Below are positions 53,576 to 62,661 of a stretch of 64,000 nucleotides of DNA, one piece after another. The stretch is from Saccharopolyspora indica. Lineage in GTDB: Bacteria; Actinomycetota; Actinomycetes; Mycobacteriales; Pseudonocardiaceae. The position numbers were made by a program, and so were the translations under genes. The notes under the pieces are model-generated. The model made no database searches. It was not told where the DNA came from and saw only the letters and a list, made by a program, of their open reading frames with translations. The DNA lies in contig NZ_JAQGLB010000005.1 of NCBI RefSeq assembly GCF_027853965.1, forward strand, positions 248,001-312,000. The letters run 5' to 3'. Positions within the stretch are counted from its first letter, which is position 1. Every line of letters begins with the position of its first letter.

Positions 53576-54907
53576 TCAGTCGGCAATGTCCTGGGCGAAG
53601 CCCAGGTCGACGAGGTCTTGGGGGCGCAGGCGCAAGTGTCCGGCCAGGCCCGGGACCTGCTCCGGGTCTCGTTTGAGGATCGCTGCGCTGTGTTCCGGGG
53701 CGATCACCGCGAAGTAGGCGTCCGCGGTGATCCAGGTCCGCCCCGGTGCCGCCAGGGCCAGCGCTCCTCCGGAGCCGCCTTCGCCGATGACCAGGGTGGT
53801 GATCGGCACCTGCGCGTCGGCGACCGCCGTGAACAGCTCCGCGATCGCGGGGCCGACGCCACCGCGCTCGGCCGCCGCGTCGTTGGCCGCGCCCGGGGTG
53901 TCCACCAGCGTCAGCACCGGGATGCCCAGCCGGTCGGCGAGCCCGATCAGGCGGGCCGCGGTGCGGAATCCGGGCGGGGTGTTGGCGGTGCCGGTCTGCG
54001 CGGCGAAGGCGATCGTGCGGCCTTCGTGCTCACCGAAGCCGCAGAGCATCCCCTCGTCCCGGCCGCCGGCGCGGTCGCCGCTGATCTCGAAGCGGGCGGC
54101 GAAGTAGGCATCCAGGTATGCCTGGGCGTGCGGCCGGTCGGCCGACCGCGCACGTTGGACCGCCTCCCAGCCCGTCGCGGGTGGCTCGCCGCCTGCCAGC
54201 GACTTCGGCACCGGGGCCGGTAGCTGGTCCGACCGCTGCGGGTGCAGCAACCGGACCAGTTCGGCCAGCACCACGGGCAGTTCGGCGGGGTCGACGATCC
54301 GGTCCGCCTGGCCGTCGGCGAGCTTGCCCTCGGCGGTGAACGCCTCCCCCGTCTCGGTCGCGCTGCGCACGCGGCTGCCGCCGAAGGCCACCGCCGCGCC
54401 GCGCTCGGCCAGCACCACGTCGGCGGCCGCCGACAGCGCCGCCCACATGCCTCCGGTCGTCGGGTTCCGCAGCACCGTGATGTGCGGGATCCCGTCCCGC
54501 CGGGTCCGCAGGCAGGCCCGCGCGATCTCCTGGAGCTGCCGGAGGGCGCGGATGCCCTCCTGCATCCGGCTACCACCGGAGGCCACCAGCGAGATCACCG
54601 GCAGCCGCAGCTCCCGGGCCCGCGCGAAGGCCGCCACGATCCGCGCACCGGCCGCTTCGCCGACCGATCCGCCGAGGTGGGCGAAGTCGAACGCGACGAG
54701 CACCGCCGACAGCCTGCCCACCTGGGCCCGACCGCAGAGCACCGACTCGGCGGCGCCGCTGCGGTCGGTCGCGCGGGCGCGCTGGTCGTCGTAGCCCGGC
54801 CAGCCCAGCGGGCCGTCGACGGCTTCGGCGACCGCCGGGGGCTCGAACTCCTCGAACCCCCGGCCGATCGCCTCGACCAGCGCGCGAGCCGCGCTGAGCT
54901 CAGCCAT
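53576..54907 (-). CDS. Carboxyltransferase with fused AccD/AccA-like halves
   Basis: The 443-residue protein has an AccD-like N-terminal half with GGSVGEAAG near residue 80, SGGSRMQEGIRAL near 110 and NPTTGGMWAALS near 145, and an AccA-like half with TLVDTPGAANDAAAERGG near 337 and IGEGGSGGALALAAPG near 378. The zinc finger of AccD is missing. Such proteins transfer a carboxyl group between CoA esters and biotin, or take part in malonyl-CoA decarboxylation. The ATG overlaps the stop of the malonyl-CoA synthetase gene by eight bases, which links it to malonate use. No biotin carboxylase or biotin carrier is in the window. Confidence 0.85.
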   Translation of the reverse strand: MAELSAARALVEAIGRGFEEFEPPAVAEAVDGPLGWPGYDDQRARATDRSGAAESVLCGRAQVGRLSAVLVAFDFAHLGGSVGEAAGARIVAAFARARELRLPVISLVASGGSRMQEGIRALRQLQEIARACLRTRRDGIPHITVLRNPTTGGMWAALSAAADVVLAERGAAVAFGGSRVRSATETGEAFTAEGKLADGQADRIVDPAELPVVLAELVRLLHPQRSDQLPAPVPKSLAGGEPPATGWEAVQRARSADRPHAQAYLDAYFAARFEISGDRAGGRDEGMLCGFGEHEGRTIAFAAQTGTANTPPGFRTAARLIGLADRLGIPVLTLVDTPGAANDAAAERGGVGPAIAELFTAVADAQVPITTLVIGEGGSGGALALAAPGRTWITADAYFAVIAPEHSAAILKRDPEQVPGLAGHLRLRPQDLVDLGFAQDIAD

Positions 54908-56330
54908 GCTGCAAGGCCTTCTTCTGCACCTTGCCCATCTCGTTGCGCGGCAAGGCCTCCAGGTAGCGGACCACGCGCGGGCGCTTGTGCGGCGTCAGCA
55001 GACGGGCCACGTGGTCGGCCAGCTCCTGGTCGGTGACCTCCTGGCCCGGCGCGCGCACGATCCAGGCGATGATCCGCTCGCCCAGGTCGGCGTCCGGTTC
55101 ACCGGTGACCGCGACCTCGGCGACCGCCGGGTGCTCCAGCAGGCAGTTCTCGATCTCGCCCGCGCCGATCTTGTATCCGCCGCTCTTGATGATGTCGGTG
55201 GCCTTGCGGCCGACGATGCGGATGTAGCCGTCCGGGGCGCGGGTGGCCACGTCGCCGGTGCGGAACCAGCCGTCGGTGAACGCCGCGGCGGTGGCGTCGG
55301 GGCGGTTGAGGTAGCCGCTGAACAGGTTCGAGCCGCGGACCAGGATCTCGCCGACCGTCTCGTCGTCGCTGACCTCGATCTCCGCGCCCCGCTCGTCGAC
55401 CAGCTTGAGCTCGACACCGGCGAACGGGCGGCCCACGTAACCGGGCCTGCGGTCGCCGTCGGCGCGCACGCCGCAGTTCATGATCGTCTCGCTCATGCCG
55501 TAGCGCTCCACGACCCGCTGACCGGTCAGCCGCTCGATCCGCTCGTGCTCGACCGCGGGCAGCGCCGCCGAGCCCGACACCAGCAGCCGGGCCTTGCCGA
55601 CCGCCTCGCCGATCCGCGGATCGCGCTCGGCGTCCTCGGCCAGCCGGTGGTACATGGTCGGCACGCCGAACATCATGGTCGCCGGCCCGGCGAGCTCCTC
55701 GGCGATGGCCGCGGAGGAGAACTTGCCCAGGTGGTGCACCGAGCCGCCCAGCCGCACCGGCCCGAGCGTGCCGAGGATCAGGCCGTGCACGTGGAACAGC
55801 GGCAGCGCGTGCGCCAGCACGTCCGCCCCGGTCCACTCCCACGCCTCGGCCAGCGCGTCGAGGTTGGCGCTCAGCGCGCGGCGCGGCAGCACGACGCCCT
55901 TGGGCGGGCCGGTGGTGCCCGAGGTGTAGACGATCAGCGCTGGCGCGTCCTCGTCGGCCTCCGGCGGCAGCTCACCGCCGCTGGCGGTCAGGTCGATCTC
56001 GTGCACCGGGATGTCGCCGAGCCCGTCCGGCGCGCGGAACCCCGGCGCGGCCAGCAGCAGCTCCGGCCGGCTGTCGGTCAGGATGTGCGCGAGTTCGCGC
56101 TCGCCCACCTTCGGGTTGATCGGCACGACCGCGACACCCGCGCTGAGCCCGCCGATGACGGCCGCGCAGGTCTCCAGCTCGTTGGTCGCCCACACCGCGA
56201 TCCGCTGCCGTCCCGCGACCAGCTCGGCGATCGCCGCGGCCACCCCCGCCAGCTCCTGGTAGTCCAGCGCCCGCGCGCCGAAGCGCAGGGCCTCCGTGCC
56301 ATCCGGCTGCCGCAACTTCGGGAACAGCAC
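54900..56330 (-). CDS. matB: Malonyl-CoA synthetase (MatB-like)
   Basis: The 476-residue adenylate-forming enzyme resembles Streptomyces MatB: ALRFGARALDYQELA at the front, IVYTSGTTGPPKGVVLPRRAL near residue 133, LPLFHVHGL near 171, RYGMSETIMN near 276 with the basic residue used for the second carboxylate, WFRTGD, GRKATDIIKSGGYKIGAGE and the final lysine in NEMGKVQKKAL. It makes malonyl-CoA (or methylmalonyl-CoA) from the free diacid, CoA and ATP. The start is GTG at 56330, six bases after GGAGG. It forms an operon with the carboxyltransferase gene and is divergent from the GntR gene. Confidence 0.93.
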   Translation of the reverse strand: MLFPKLRQPDGTEALRFGARALDYQELAGVAAAIAELVAGRQRIAVWATNELETCAAVIGGLSAGVAVVPINPKVGERELAHILTDSRPELLLAAPGFRAPDGLGDIPVHEIDLTASGGELPPEADEDAPALIVYTSGTTGPPKGVVLPRRALSANLDALAEAWEWTGADVLAHALPLFHVHGLILGTLGPVRLGGSVHHLGKFSSAAIAEELAGPATMMFGVPTMYHRLAEDAERDPRIGEAVGKARLLVSGSAALPAVEHERIERLTGQRVVERYGMSETIMNCGVRADGDRRPGYVGRPFAGVELKLVDERGAEIEVSDDETVGEILVRGSNLFSGYLNRPDATAAAFTDGWFRTGDVATRAPDGYIRIVGRKATDIIKSGGYKIGAGEIENCLLEHPAVAEVAVTGEPDADLGERIIAWIVRAPGQEVTDQELADHVARLLTPHKRPRVVRYLEALPRNEMGKVQKKALQHG

Positions 56331-56348
56331 GGGCCACCTCCACGATCA

Positions 56349-56433
56349 TTGGTTCACTGGCCAGTCCACTTTTGCGCCGCGAACCACCGCAGTCAAGCGA
56401 CTGTGCGAAAATTGGCTCAGCCACTGAACCGAA
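56349..56433. promoter_or_regulatory. Two related putative GntR operators
   Basis: TTGGTTCACTGGCCAGTCCA at 56349-56368 and the palindrome-like TTGGCTCAGCCACTGAACC from 56412 share, in opposite orientation, GGTTCA-G/C-TGGC. Both lie in the 154-base interval between matB and the FadR-type regulator gene, one close to each start. They are candidate sites for that regulator. Confidence 0.5.
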
Positions 56434-56484
56434 CCCCCGGTGTTAGCCTGATCACCTCTCCCCTTCCCGGCCTGGAGGAACCCG

Positions 56485-57207
56485 GTGTCCGACGCCCTGC
56501 GCCCGCTCACCCGCCCGCGCCTGTACGAGCAGGTCGTGCAGCGGCTGCGCGAGCACGTCACCGCCTCCGGCCTGCGCACGGGCGACCGCCTGCCGCCGGA
56601 GCGCAAGCTCGCCGAGCAGCTCGGCGTCAGCCGCGCCTCGGTCAAGCAGGCCATCGTGGTGCTCGAGGTGCAAGGGCTGGTCGAGGTCAGGCACGGCGGC
56701 GGCACCTACCTGCGCCGCGAATCGCTGGACGTCGAGCCGGTCGACGAGCTGGTGGCGCGCAAGCGCCGTCTCCCCGACGTGCTGGACGCGCGCGAAGCGC
56801 TGGAGACCAAGACCGCGGAGCTGGCCGCGCAGCGGCGCACCGAGGCCGACCTGGCCGAGATCGACGCGGCGCTGGCCGACATGCGCCGCGAGATCGCCGA
56901 CGGCGAGCTCGGCAGCGAGGGCGACCGCCGGTTCCACGCCGCGATCACCGCCGCCGCGCACAGCTCCCTGATCGCCGACTTCATGCGCACCATCGCGACC
57001 GAGATCGCCGAGAGCCGCCAGGAGTCGCTGCGCCAGCCGGACCGCCCGACCAAGTCCCTGACCCAGCACGAGCGCATCGCCGAGGCGATCCGCGCCGGAG
57101 ACGCCCGCGCGGCGGTCACCGCGATGCGCCGCCACCTGCGCACGGTCAGCCGCGTCCGCCTCCTCTCCTGGGACCCCGACGCCGACCCGCCACCCCCGGC
57201 CGAGTGA
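56485..57207 (+). CDS. GntR/FadR-family regulator, probable regulator of the malonate operon
   Basis: The 240-residue protein has an N-terminal GntR winged helix (YEQVVQRLREHV, then LPPERKLAEQLGVSRASVKQA, residues about 10-75) and a C-terminal FCD ligand domain with DVLDAREALETKTAELAA and HAAITAAAHSSLIADF carrying histidines of the usual metal site. FadR-type regulators next to mat genes (MatR) respond to malonate or malonyl-CoA, so that is the expected ligand. The GTG at 56485 has GGAGG six bases upstream. Divergence from matB and the repeated motif between them support local control. Confidence 0.92.
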   Translation: MSDALRPLTRPRLYEQVVQRLREHVTASGLRTGDRLPPERKLAEQLGVSRASVKQAIVVLEVQGLVEVRHGGGTYLRRESLDVEPVDELVARKRRLPDVLDAREALETKTAELAAQRRTEADLAEIDAALADMRREIADGELGSEGDRRFHAAITAAAHSSLIADFMRTIATEIAESRQESLRQPDRPTKSLTQHERIAEAIRAGDARAAVTAMRRHLRTVSRVRLLSWDPDADPPPPAE

Positions 57208-57213
57208 GGCGCG

Positions 57214-57359
57214 GATGGTCAATTTCGTACGAAATTGACCATCGCGCCGCGCACGAGTCGACCGGCCGAGTGACGCCGCCCTGACCGGAGCCCCAGACCC
57301 CCTCCCAGCTCAGAGCACCCGCGCTGCGAGGAGGGTGTCAATTTCGTACGAAATTGACA
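57214..57359. repeat. Pair of AT-rich palindromes TCAATTTCGTACGAAATTGA
   Basis: The first copy (57214-57243) is a perfect 30-bp palindrome starting seven bases past the GntR stop; the second (57336-57359) is a perfect 24-bp palindrome 96 bases further. They dominate the 272-base interval to the DedA-like gene, in which I see no other element. The core differs from the pair at 34865 only in the two central bases. Confidence 0.78.
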
Positions 57360-57479
57360 TCTCGTCCCCGACAGGGTGATGGCTGGAGCGGGTCGTTAGG
57401 CTGGGTCGTCCTGTTCCGGTCGTTGTGGAGTGCGTGACGTGGTCGACCACCTGGTCTCGCCGCGCGAGCGGGTGGTCCG

Positions 57480-57977
57480 ATGATCGGGTGGCTGCTGGCC
57501 ACCGCGGGCACCGCTGCGCTGGGCAGCTTCTTCCCGCTGGTCAACATCGAGCTCTACCTGCTCGGCGTGGTGTCCACAGTGGATGGCGTGAGCTGGTGGG
57601 CGTTCGGGCTGGCCGCCGCGGTCGGCCAGGTGGCGGGCAAGACCCTGTTCTACTTCGCGGGCCGGGGCGGATTCGCGCTCGGCGAGCGGCTGCTGAAGCG
57701 GCTGGAGACCAAGCGGAAGGGCAGCCGGTGGGCCGGCTGGTTCGAGAAGTTCCACCAGCGCACCGTGGAACGCCCCTGGTGGGGCTTGGGTGTGCTGGCC
57801 CTGACCGCGATCCCCGGCATCCCGCCCTACAGCCTGATGTGCCTGCTCTCCGGCGCCGCCGGACTGCCGCTGCTCGGCTTCCTGGCGGCGAGCCTGCTGG
57901 GCCGCAGCGCGCACTTCCTGATCGTGGCCGGCGCCCCCGAACTGCTGCACTGGCTGCCCGCCGCACTGGGCTCCTGA
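57480..57977 (+). CDS. DedA/VTT-type membrane protein
   Basis: The 165-residue protein has about four to five hydrophobic segments and resembles the short YqaA-like VTT group: GSFFPLVNIELYLLGVVSTV at the front, AAAVGQVAGKTLFYFAGRGG near residue 45, and ALTAIPGIPPYSLMCLLSGAAGL near residue 106 with the Pro-Gly-Ile-Pro turn. DedA-superfamily members act as lipid flippases or scramblases in the membrane. The ATG at 57480 has only a weak GAGCGGG upstream. No operon partner is evident; the catalase gene begins 73 bases later. Confidence 0.83.
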   Translation: MIGWLLATAGTAALGSFFPLVNIELYLLGVVSTVDGVSWWAFGLAAAVGQVAGKTLFYFAGRGGFALGERLLKRLETKRKGSRWAGWFEKFHQRTVERPWWGLGVLALTAIPGIPPYSLMCLLSGAAGLPLLGFLAASLLGRSAHFLIVAGAPELLHWLPAALGS

Positions 57978-58050
57978 GCGGGCATACCCCTCGGCACCGG
58001 TGGGAAACCTGGTGGGCGGTTCGAGCCGACACCGAGGGGAGCCGAGCGCG

Positions 58051-60153
58051 ATGGGCACCGAGGACGACAAGCAACGACAGCTCGACGGGGTCCGCCAGGA
58101 CCTCACCGGGACGAAGCTGACCACCCAGCAGGGCGTGCGCATCGACCACACCGACGACGCGCTGAGCGCCGGTGAGCGCGGCCCCACGCTGCTGGAGGAC
58201 TTCCACGCCCGCGAGAAGATCACGCACTTCGACCACGAGCGCATCCCGGAGCGCGTGGTGCACGCCCGCGGCGCCGGGGCCTACGGGCACTTCCAGCCCT
58301 ACGACGGCTGGCTGACCGAGCACACCGTCGCGCGGTTCCTGACCGATCCGGACCAGCGCACCCCGGTGTTCGTGCGGTTCTCCACCGTCGCGGGCTCCCG
58401 CGGCTCGGCGGACACGGTCCGCGACGTGCGCGGGTTCGCCACCAAGTTCTACACCGAGCAGGGCAACTACGACCTGGTCGGCAACAACATGCCGGTGTTC
58501 TTCATCCAGGACGGGATCAAGTTCCCCGACTTCGTGCACGCGGTGAAGCCGGAGCCGAACAACGAGATGCCGCAGGCCGCGTCGGCGCACGACACGCTGT
58601 GGGACTTCGTGTCGCTGCAACCGGAAACGCTGCACATGATGATGTGGCTGATGTCGGACCGGGCGCTGCCGCGCAGCTACCGGATGATGCAGGGCTTCGG
58701 CGTGCACACCTTCCGCCTGGTCAACGCGAGCGGTGAGGGCACCTTCGTGAAGTTCCACTGGACGCCGCTGCTGGGCAGCCACTCGCTGGTGTGGGACGAG
58801 TGCCAGAAGATCGCCGGGGCCGACGCCGACTTCAACCGGCGCGACCTGTGGGAGTCCATCGAGGCCGGCCAGTACCCGACGTGGGAGCTGGGCGTGCAGC
58901 TGGTCGCCGAGGAGCGGGAGTTCGACTTCGACTTCGACCTGCTGGACGCCACCAAGATCATCCCCGAGGAGGAGGTGCCGGTGCGGCCGGTGGGCCGGAT
59001 GGTGCTGGACCGCAACCCGGACAACTTCTTCGCCGAGACCGAGCAGGTCGCCTTCCACACCGCCAACGTGGTGCCGGGCATCGACTTCACCAACGACCCG
59101 CTGCTGCAGGCCCGCAACTTCTCCTACCTCGACACCCAGCTGATCCGGCTCGGCGGCCCCAACTTCGCGCAGATCCCGATCAACCGGCCGACCGCGGAGG
59201 TGGCCAACAACCAGCGCGACGGCTACGGCCAGCAGCGGATCCACCGGGGCCGGACGAGCTACACCGAGAACACCCTCGCCGGCGGGTGCCCGGCGCTGGC
59301 CGACGAGGACGTGTTCCGGCACTACCAGCAGAAGGTGGACGGCCACACGATCCGCAAGCGCAGCGAGAGCTTCAAGGACCACTACAGCCAGGCCACGCTG
59401 TTCTGGAACAGCATGGCGCCCTGGGAGAAGGCGCACATCGTCGCCGCGTTCCGCTTCGAGCTCGGCAAGGTCGACCACCAGCACGTGCGCGCCAACGTGG
59501 TCGACCACCTGGAGAACGTCGACCACGAGCTGGCCGCGGCGGTGGCCGAAGGCGTCGGCGTGGCACCGCCCAGCGGCGGCCGGCCGAACCACGGCCGCAG
59601 CTCCCCCGCGCTGAGCCTGGCCAACTCGCGCACCGACACGATCACCAGCCGCAAGATCGCCGTGCTCGTCGCCGACGGCGTGGACGCCGCGGAGGTGACG
59701 CAGATCCAGCGCGGCCTGGCCGAGCGCGGCGCGCTGGCGGAGGTGCTGGGCCTGCGCGACGGCAAGGTCGGCGGCGCCGACGGCGACGAGGTGACCGCGG
59801 ACCGGGCGGTGCACACCATGATGTCGGTGCTCTACGACGGCGTGATCGTCCCGGGCGGCGCGGACAGCGTGCGCGCCCTGTCCGAAGACGGGCACGTCGT
59901 GCACTTCGTCGCCGAGGCGTACAAGCACCACAAGCCGGTCGCGGCCAGCGACGAGGGCATGGAGCTGCTGCGGCGGGCCGGAGTCGCCGAAGCGCGCGAG
60001 CCCTCCGGGCCCGACGGCGTGGTGACCGACCTCGGCGTGGTCATGGCCGCGCACACCGGCGGCGCGCTGCCGGAGGGGTTCATCGAGGAGTTCGCCGCCG
60101 CGCTCGCCCAGCACCGGGTGTGGGAGCGCGACACCGCGGCCGTACCGGCCTGA
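58051..60153 (+). CDS. katE: Large-subunit catalase (KatE/HPII type)
   Basis: The 700-residue haem catalase breaks down hydrogen peroxide. The catalytic histidine is near residue 71 in [14 protein letters not shown], the asparagine near 145 in [10 protein letters not shown], and the proximal tyrosine near 364 in [18 protein letters not shown]. The extra C-terminal domain (about 530-700, starting [17 protein letters not shown]) has the flavodoxin/DJ-1-like fold typical of clade 2 enzymes, in line with the length. The ATG at 58051 follows GAGGGGAG. No SigB-type promoter could be confirmed in the 73-base upstream gap. Confidence 0.96.
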   Translation: MGTEDDKQRQLDGVRQDLTGTKLTTQQGVRIDHTDDALSAGERGPTLLEDFHAREKITHFDHERIPERVVHARGAGAYGHFQPYDGWLTEHTVARFLTDPDQRTPVFVRFSTVAGSRGSADTVRDVRGFATKFYTEQGNYDLVGNNMPVFFIQDGIKFPDFVHAVKPEPNNEMPQAASAHDTLWDFVSLQPETLHMMMWLMSDRALPRSYRMMQGFGVHTFRLVNASGEGTFVKFHWTPLLGSHSLVWDECQKIAGADADFNRRDLWESIEAGQYPTWELGVQLVAEEREFDFDFDLLDATKIIPEEEVPVRPVGRMVLDRNPDNFFAETEQVAFHTANVVPGIDFTNDPLLQARNFSYLDTQLIRLGGPNFAQIPINRPTAEVANNQRDGYGQQRIHRGRTSYTENTLAGGCPALADEDVFRHYQQKVDGHTIRKRSESFKDHYSQATLFWNSMAPWEKAHIVAAFRFELGKVDHQHVRANVVDHLENVDHELAAAVAEGVGVAPPSGGRPNHGRSSPALSLANSRTDTITSRKIAVLVADGVDAAEVTQIQRGLAERGALAEVLGLRDGKVGGADGDEVTADRAVHTMMSVLYDGVIVPGGADSVRALSEDGHVVHFVAEAYKHHKPVAASDEGMELLRRAGVAEAREPSGPDGVVTDLGVVMAAHTGGALPEGFIEEFAAALAQHRVWERDTAAVPA

Positions 60154-60167
60154 GCCGCGGGCGGAAT

Positions 60168-60202
60168 GGGCTGTTCGTGCCTCCCCGCCGCACGAACAGC
60201 CC
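60168..60202 (+). terminator. Hairpin terminator after the catalase gene
   Basis: GGGCTGTTCGTGC and its exact complement form a 13-bp stem with a nine-base loop, 14 bases past the catalase stop. Confidence 0.65.
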
Positions 60203-60332
60203 GTTCGCCGGGTTGATCCGGATCACTCGCGGGCACCCCACGCGCACCTAGCGTCACGATTCGTACCGATACGATCACGCAACGCGACTCCGGTCGCGCC
60301 ATGTCAGCACGCCTCGCTTACCGTGCTTGCCC

Positions 60333-61772
60333 GTGAGCGTCTTCCGAACGATGCCCGTCGAGGACATCCTGACCCGCGGTGAGCGCAGCGGGCTGATCCG
60401 CAGGTTGACCGGCAAGGACCTGGTCGGCTTCGGGATCGGCATCATCATCGGCACCGGTGTGTTCACGCTGGCCGGCATCGAGGCCAAGGAGCACGCCGGG
60501 CCCGGTGTGGTGCTGTCCTTCGTGATCGGCGGCGTCGTCGCCGCGCTGGCCGCGCTGTGCTACGCCGAGCTCTCCTCGGCGGTGCCGACCGCGGGCAGCG
60601 CCTACACCTACGGCTACGCCACGCTCGGCGAGCTGTTCGCGTGGATCATCGGCTGGGACCTGCTGCTGGAGTTCGCCCTGGGCGCCGCGGTGGTCTCGCG
60701 CAGCTGGTCGGGCTACGTGGCCAACCTGCTCGGCCTGCCACCGGAGTGGTTCGGCGAGGACGCCACGGTCAACGTCGGCGCCATCCTGATCATCGCGGCG
60801 CTCACCGCGGTCGCGGTCATCGGCATCCGCGAGTCGTCGTGGGTGACCAACGCGCTGGTCGTGGTCAAGGTCGCGGTGTGCGTGCTGGTGATCGTCGCGG
60901 GGCTGTTCTTCTTCAACGGCGCCAACCTCGACCCGTTCGTCCCGCCCGCGCAGCCCGCCGCCGAGACCGCGAGCGCGCTGGAGCAGCCGCTGGTGCAGGT
61001 CCTGCTCGGCATGGAGCAGTCGATGTACGGCATCGGCGGCGTGTTCACCGCGGCGGCCATCGTGTTCTTCGCCTACACCGGCTTCGAGGCGCTGGCCAAC
61101 CTCGGTGAGGAGACCAAGCGCCCCAAGCGCGACCTGCCGGTCGGCCTGCTCGGCAGCCTGATCGTGTGCACCCTGCTGTACGTGCTGGTCGCGATCGTGC
61201 TCAGCGCGATGGTCGACTACCGGGAGATCGACGAGGGCGCCCCGCTGGCGGCGGCGTTCCAGTCGGTCGGCCAGCCGTGGGTGGGCGCGCTGATCGCGCT
61301 GGGCGCGGTGACGGGCCTGACCTCGGTGATGATGGTCGAGCTGGTCACCATCGGCCGCATCGGCTTCGCGATGAGCCGCGACGGCCTGCTGCCGCCCAAG
61401 CTCTCCCAGGTGCACCCGAAGTGGGGCACGCCGCACCGGATGACGATCGGCGGAGCGGTGGTGATCATGCTGATGGCCGGGTTCATCCCGATCTCCGAGC
61501 TGGCCGACATGGTGAGCATCGGCGCCCTGTCGGGCTTCGTGATCGTCTCGCTGGCGGTCCCGGTCCTGCGCCGCACCAAACCGGACCTGCACCGCCCGTT
61601 CCGGGTCCCGCTGTCGCCCTGGCTGCCGATCCTGAGCGCCCTGGCCTGCCTGTACCTGATGACGAACCTGGACATCATCACCTGGCTGCGCTTCGCGGCC
61701 TGGCTGGTCCTCGGCCTGCTGATCTACTTCGCCTACGGCTACCGCAACGCCCGCCTGGCCTCCCGCGACTAG
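60333..61772 (+). CDS. APC-family amino acid permease (cationic amino acid transporter type)
   Basis: The 479-residue protein has about 12 membrane helices with the CAT-type opening SVFRTMPVEDILTRG, GFGIGIIIGTGVFTLAG near residue 42, YAELSSAVPTAGSAYTYGY near 80, and FFAYTGFEALANLGEETKRPKRDLP near 245. These are the conserved elements of the cationic amino acid transporter branch, which takes up arginine, lysine or other amino acids. The GTG at 60333 gives the family-typical N-terminus, although it has no clear RBS. It stands alone between the catalase terminator and the SnoaL-like gene. Confidence 0.92.
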   Translation: MSVFRTMPVEDILTRGERSGLIRRLTGKDLVGFGIGIIIGTGVFTLAGIEAKEHAGPGVVLSFVIGGVVAALAALCYAELSSAVPTAGSAYTYGYATLGELFAWIIGWDLLLEFALGAAVVSRSWSGYVANLLGLPPEWFGEDATVNVGAILIIAALTAVAVIGIRESSWVTNALVVVKVAVCVLVIVAGLFFFNGANLDPFVPPAQPAAETASALEQPLVQVLLGMEQSMYGIGGVFTAAAIVFFAYTGFEALANLGEETKRPKRDLPVGLLGSLIVCTLLYVLVAIVLSAMVDYREIDEGAPLAAAFQSVGQPWVGALIALGAVTGLTSVMMVELVTIGRIGFAMSRDGLLPPKLSQVHPKWGTPHRMTIGGAVVIMLMAGFIPISELADMVSIGALSGFVIVSLAVPVLRRTKPDLHRPFRVPLSPWLPILSALACLYLMTNLDIITWLRFAAWLVLGLLIYFAYGYRNARLASRD

Positions 61773-61796
61773 CGCGGCGGGTTCGCTGCGCGGCGG

Positions 61797-62204
61797 CTAC
61801 ACCGGCTCGGTGAGCGGGCCGCGCAGCGACTCGTGGTAGTGGACCGCCTTCCACCCTCCGCCGGTGCGACGCGCGAGCAGCGTGTTCCGGCCGCGCACCT
61901 CGAACGGCTCAGCGCCCGAACCTTCGAGGTCGAAGGAGAAGAACGCCCAGGCGGCATCGCCGATGACCTCGACCCGGACGTCGGAAACCGTCATCGCCCG
62001 CACGTGGCGGATGCCGGAGACGACGCGGTCGAAGTACCGCCCGACGGCATCCGCTCCCAGCAGCGGCCGGTCCAGCTCGGAGGGGCAGTAGACGATCTCG
62101 CGCTCCGGATCCCAGATCGACCGGAACGCGGCAGGGTCCAGACCCGCCCAAGCCGCCCGGTACGCCTCGACCAGTGCGAGAACGCCATCGATGTCGTCAG
62201 CCAT
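61797..62204 (-). CDS. SnoaL/NTF2-like protein
   Basis: The 135-residue product has the cone-shaped NTF2 fold pattern: VLALVEAYRAAWAGLDPAAF, then IWDPEREIVYCPSELDRPLLGADAV, and near the end EVRGRNTLLARRTGGGWKAVHYHES. SnoaL_3-type proteins serve as small-molecule isomerases or cyclases or have no known activity. The function here is unknown. The ATG at 62204 is used because the frame upstream is low in family similarity and crosses into the next gene. It converges on the amino acid permease gene. Confidence 0.82.
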   Translation of the reverse strand: MADDIDGVLALVEAYRAAWAGLDPAAFRSIWDPEREIVYCPSELDRPLLGADAVGRYFDRVVSGIRHVRAMTVSDVRVEVIGDAAWAFFSFDLEGSGAEPFEVRGRNTLLARRTGGGWKAVHYHESLRGPLTEPV

Positions 62205-62301
62205 GGTCACGACGATAGAACTTCGAGTCCGGTCGAGGACAAGAGCACGCCAGCGCTTCGCCCCAGAGCACTGGCGTGCCTCCCATTGCCGACGACGCTG
62301 A

Positions 62302-62514
62302 TCAGGTGGCGGAGAGTTCGCGGATCGCCTCGGCACCGAGGGCGATGAGGTTGGCGAGGTTCTCCCGGCCGATGGTGAGGACGTACTCGCTGTTCGGTCC
62401 ACAGTAGAGGACCACGACGTCGTTGTGCCGATCCAGCTCGTAGCGCATCGGCACCTCCCGCTCCATCGCGACGAACGAGTCGATGAATATCCCGGACTGC
62501 TTGCACACGCCCAT
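62302..62514 (-). CDS. Small protein divergent from the XRE regulator
   Basis: The 70-residue product starts MGVCKQSGIFIDSFVAMERE and then forms a compact region, MRYELDRHNDVVVLYCGP, ending with an amphipathic helix (ENLANLIALGAEAIRELS). AGGAAGG precedes the ATG at 62514. I recognise no named family, but small proteins beside XRE-DUF5753/DUF397 pairs are common in actinomycetes, where some act as partners of the WhiJ-type regulator. The divergent promoter region holds the two TCCGAC palindromes, so it probably shares regulation with the XRE gene. Confidence 0.7.
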   Translation of the reverse strand: MGVCKQSGIFIDSFVAMEREVPMRYELDRHNDVVVLYCGPNSEYVLTIGRENLANLIALGAEAIRELSAT

Positions 62515-62570
62515 GCTCCCGACCTTCCTCAGTGGACGACTATGGTGACTTGCTGGAACCGCTTCACATA

Positions 62571-62615
62571 AGTCCGACTGTCGGACTATTTTGAGGTTAG
62601 GTCCGACAGTCGGAC
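62571..62615. promoter_or_regulatory. Two palindromes AGTCCGAC-N-GTCGGACT between the small protein and XRE genes
   Basis: AGTCCGACTGTCGGACT at 62571-62587 and GTCCGACAGTCGGAC at 62601-62615 are both perfect around a central base. Centres are 29 bases apart, close to three helical turns. They sit between two divergent starts in an otherwise AT-richer stretch and are probable binding sites of the XRE protein, allowing autoregulation. Confidence 0.65.
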
Positions 62616-62661
62616 TTTTGTATCCCTCTGTCGGGTGCTGATCAGGAGCAGGAGTCATCGC

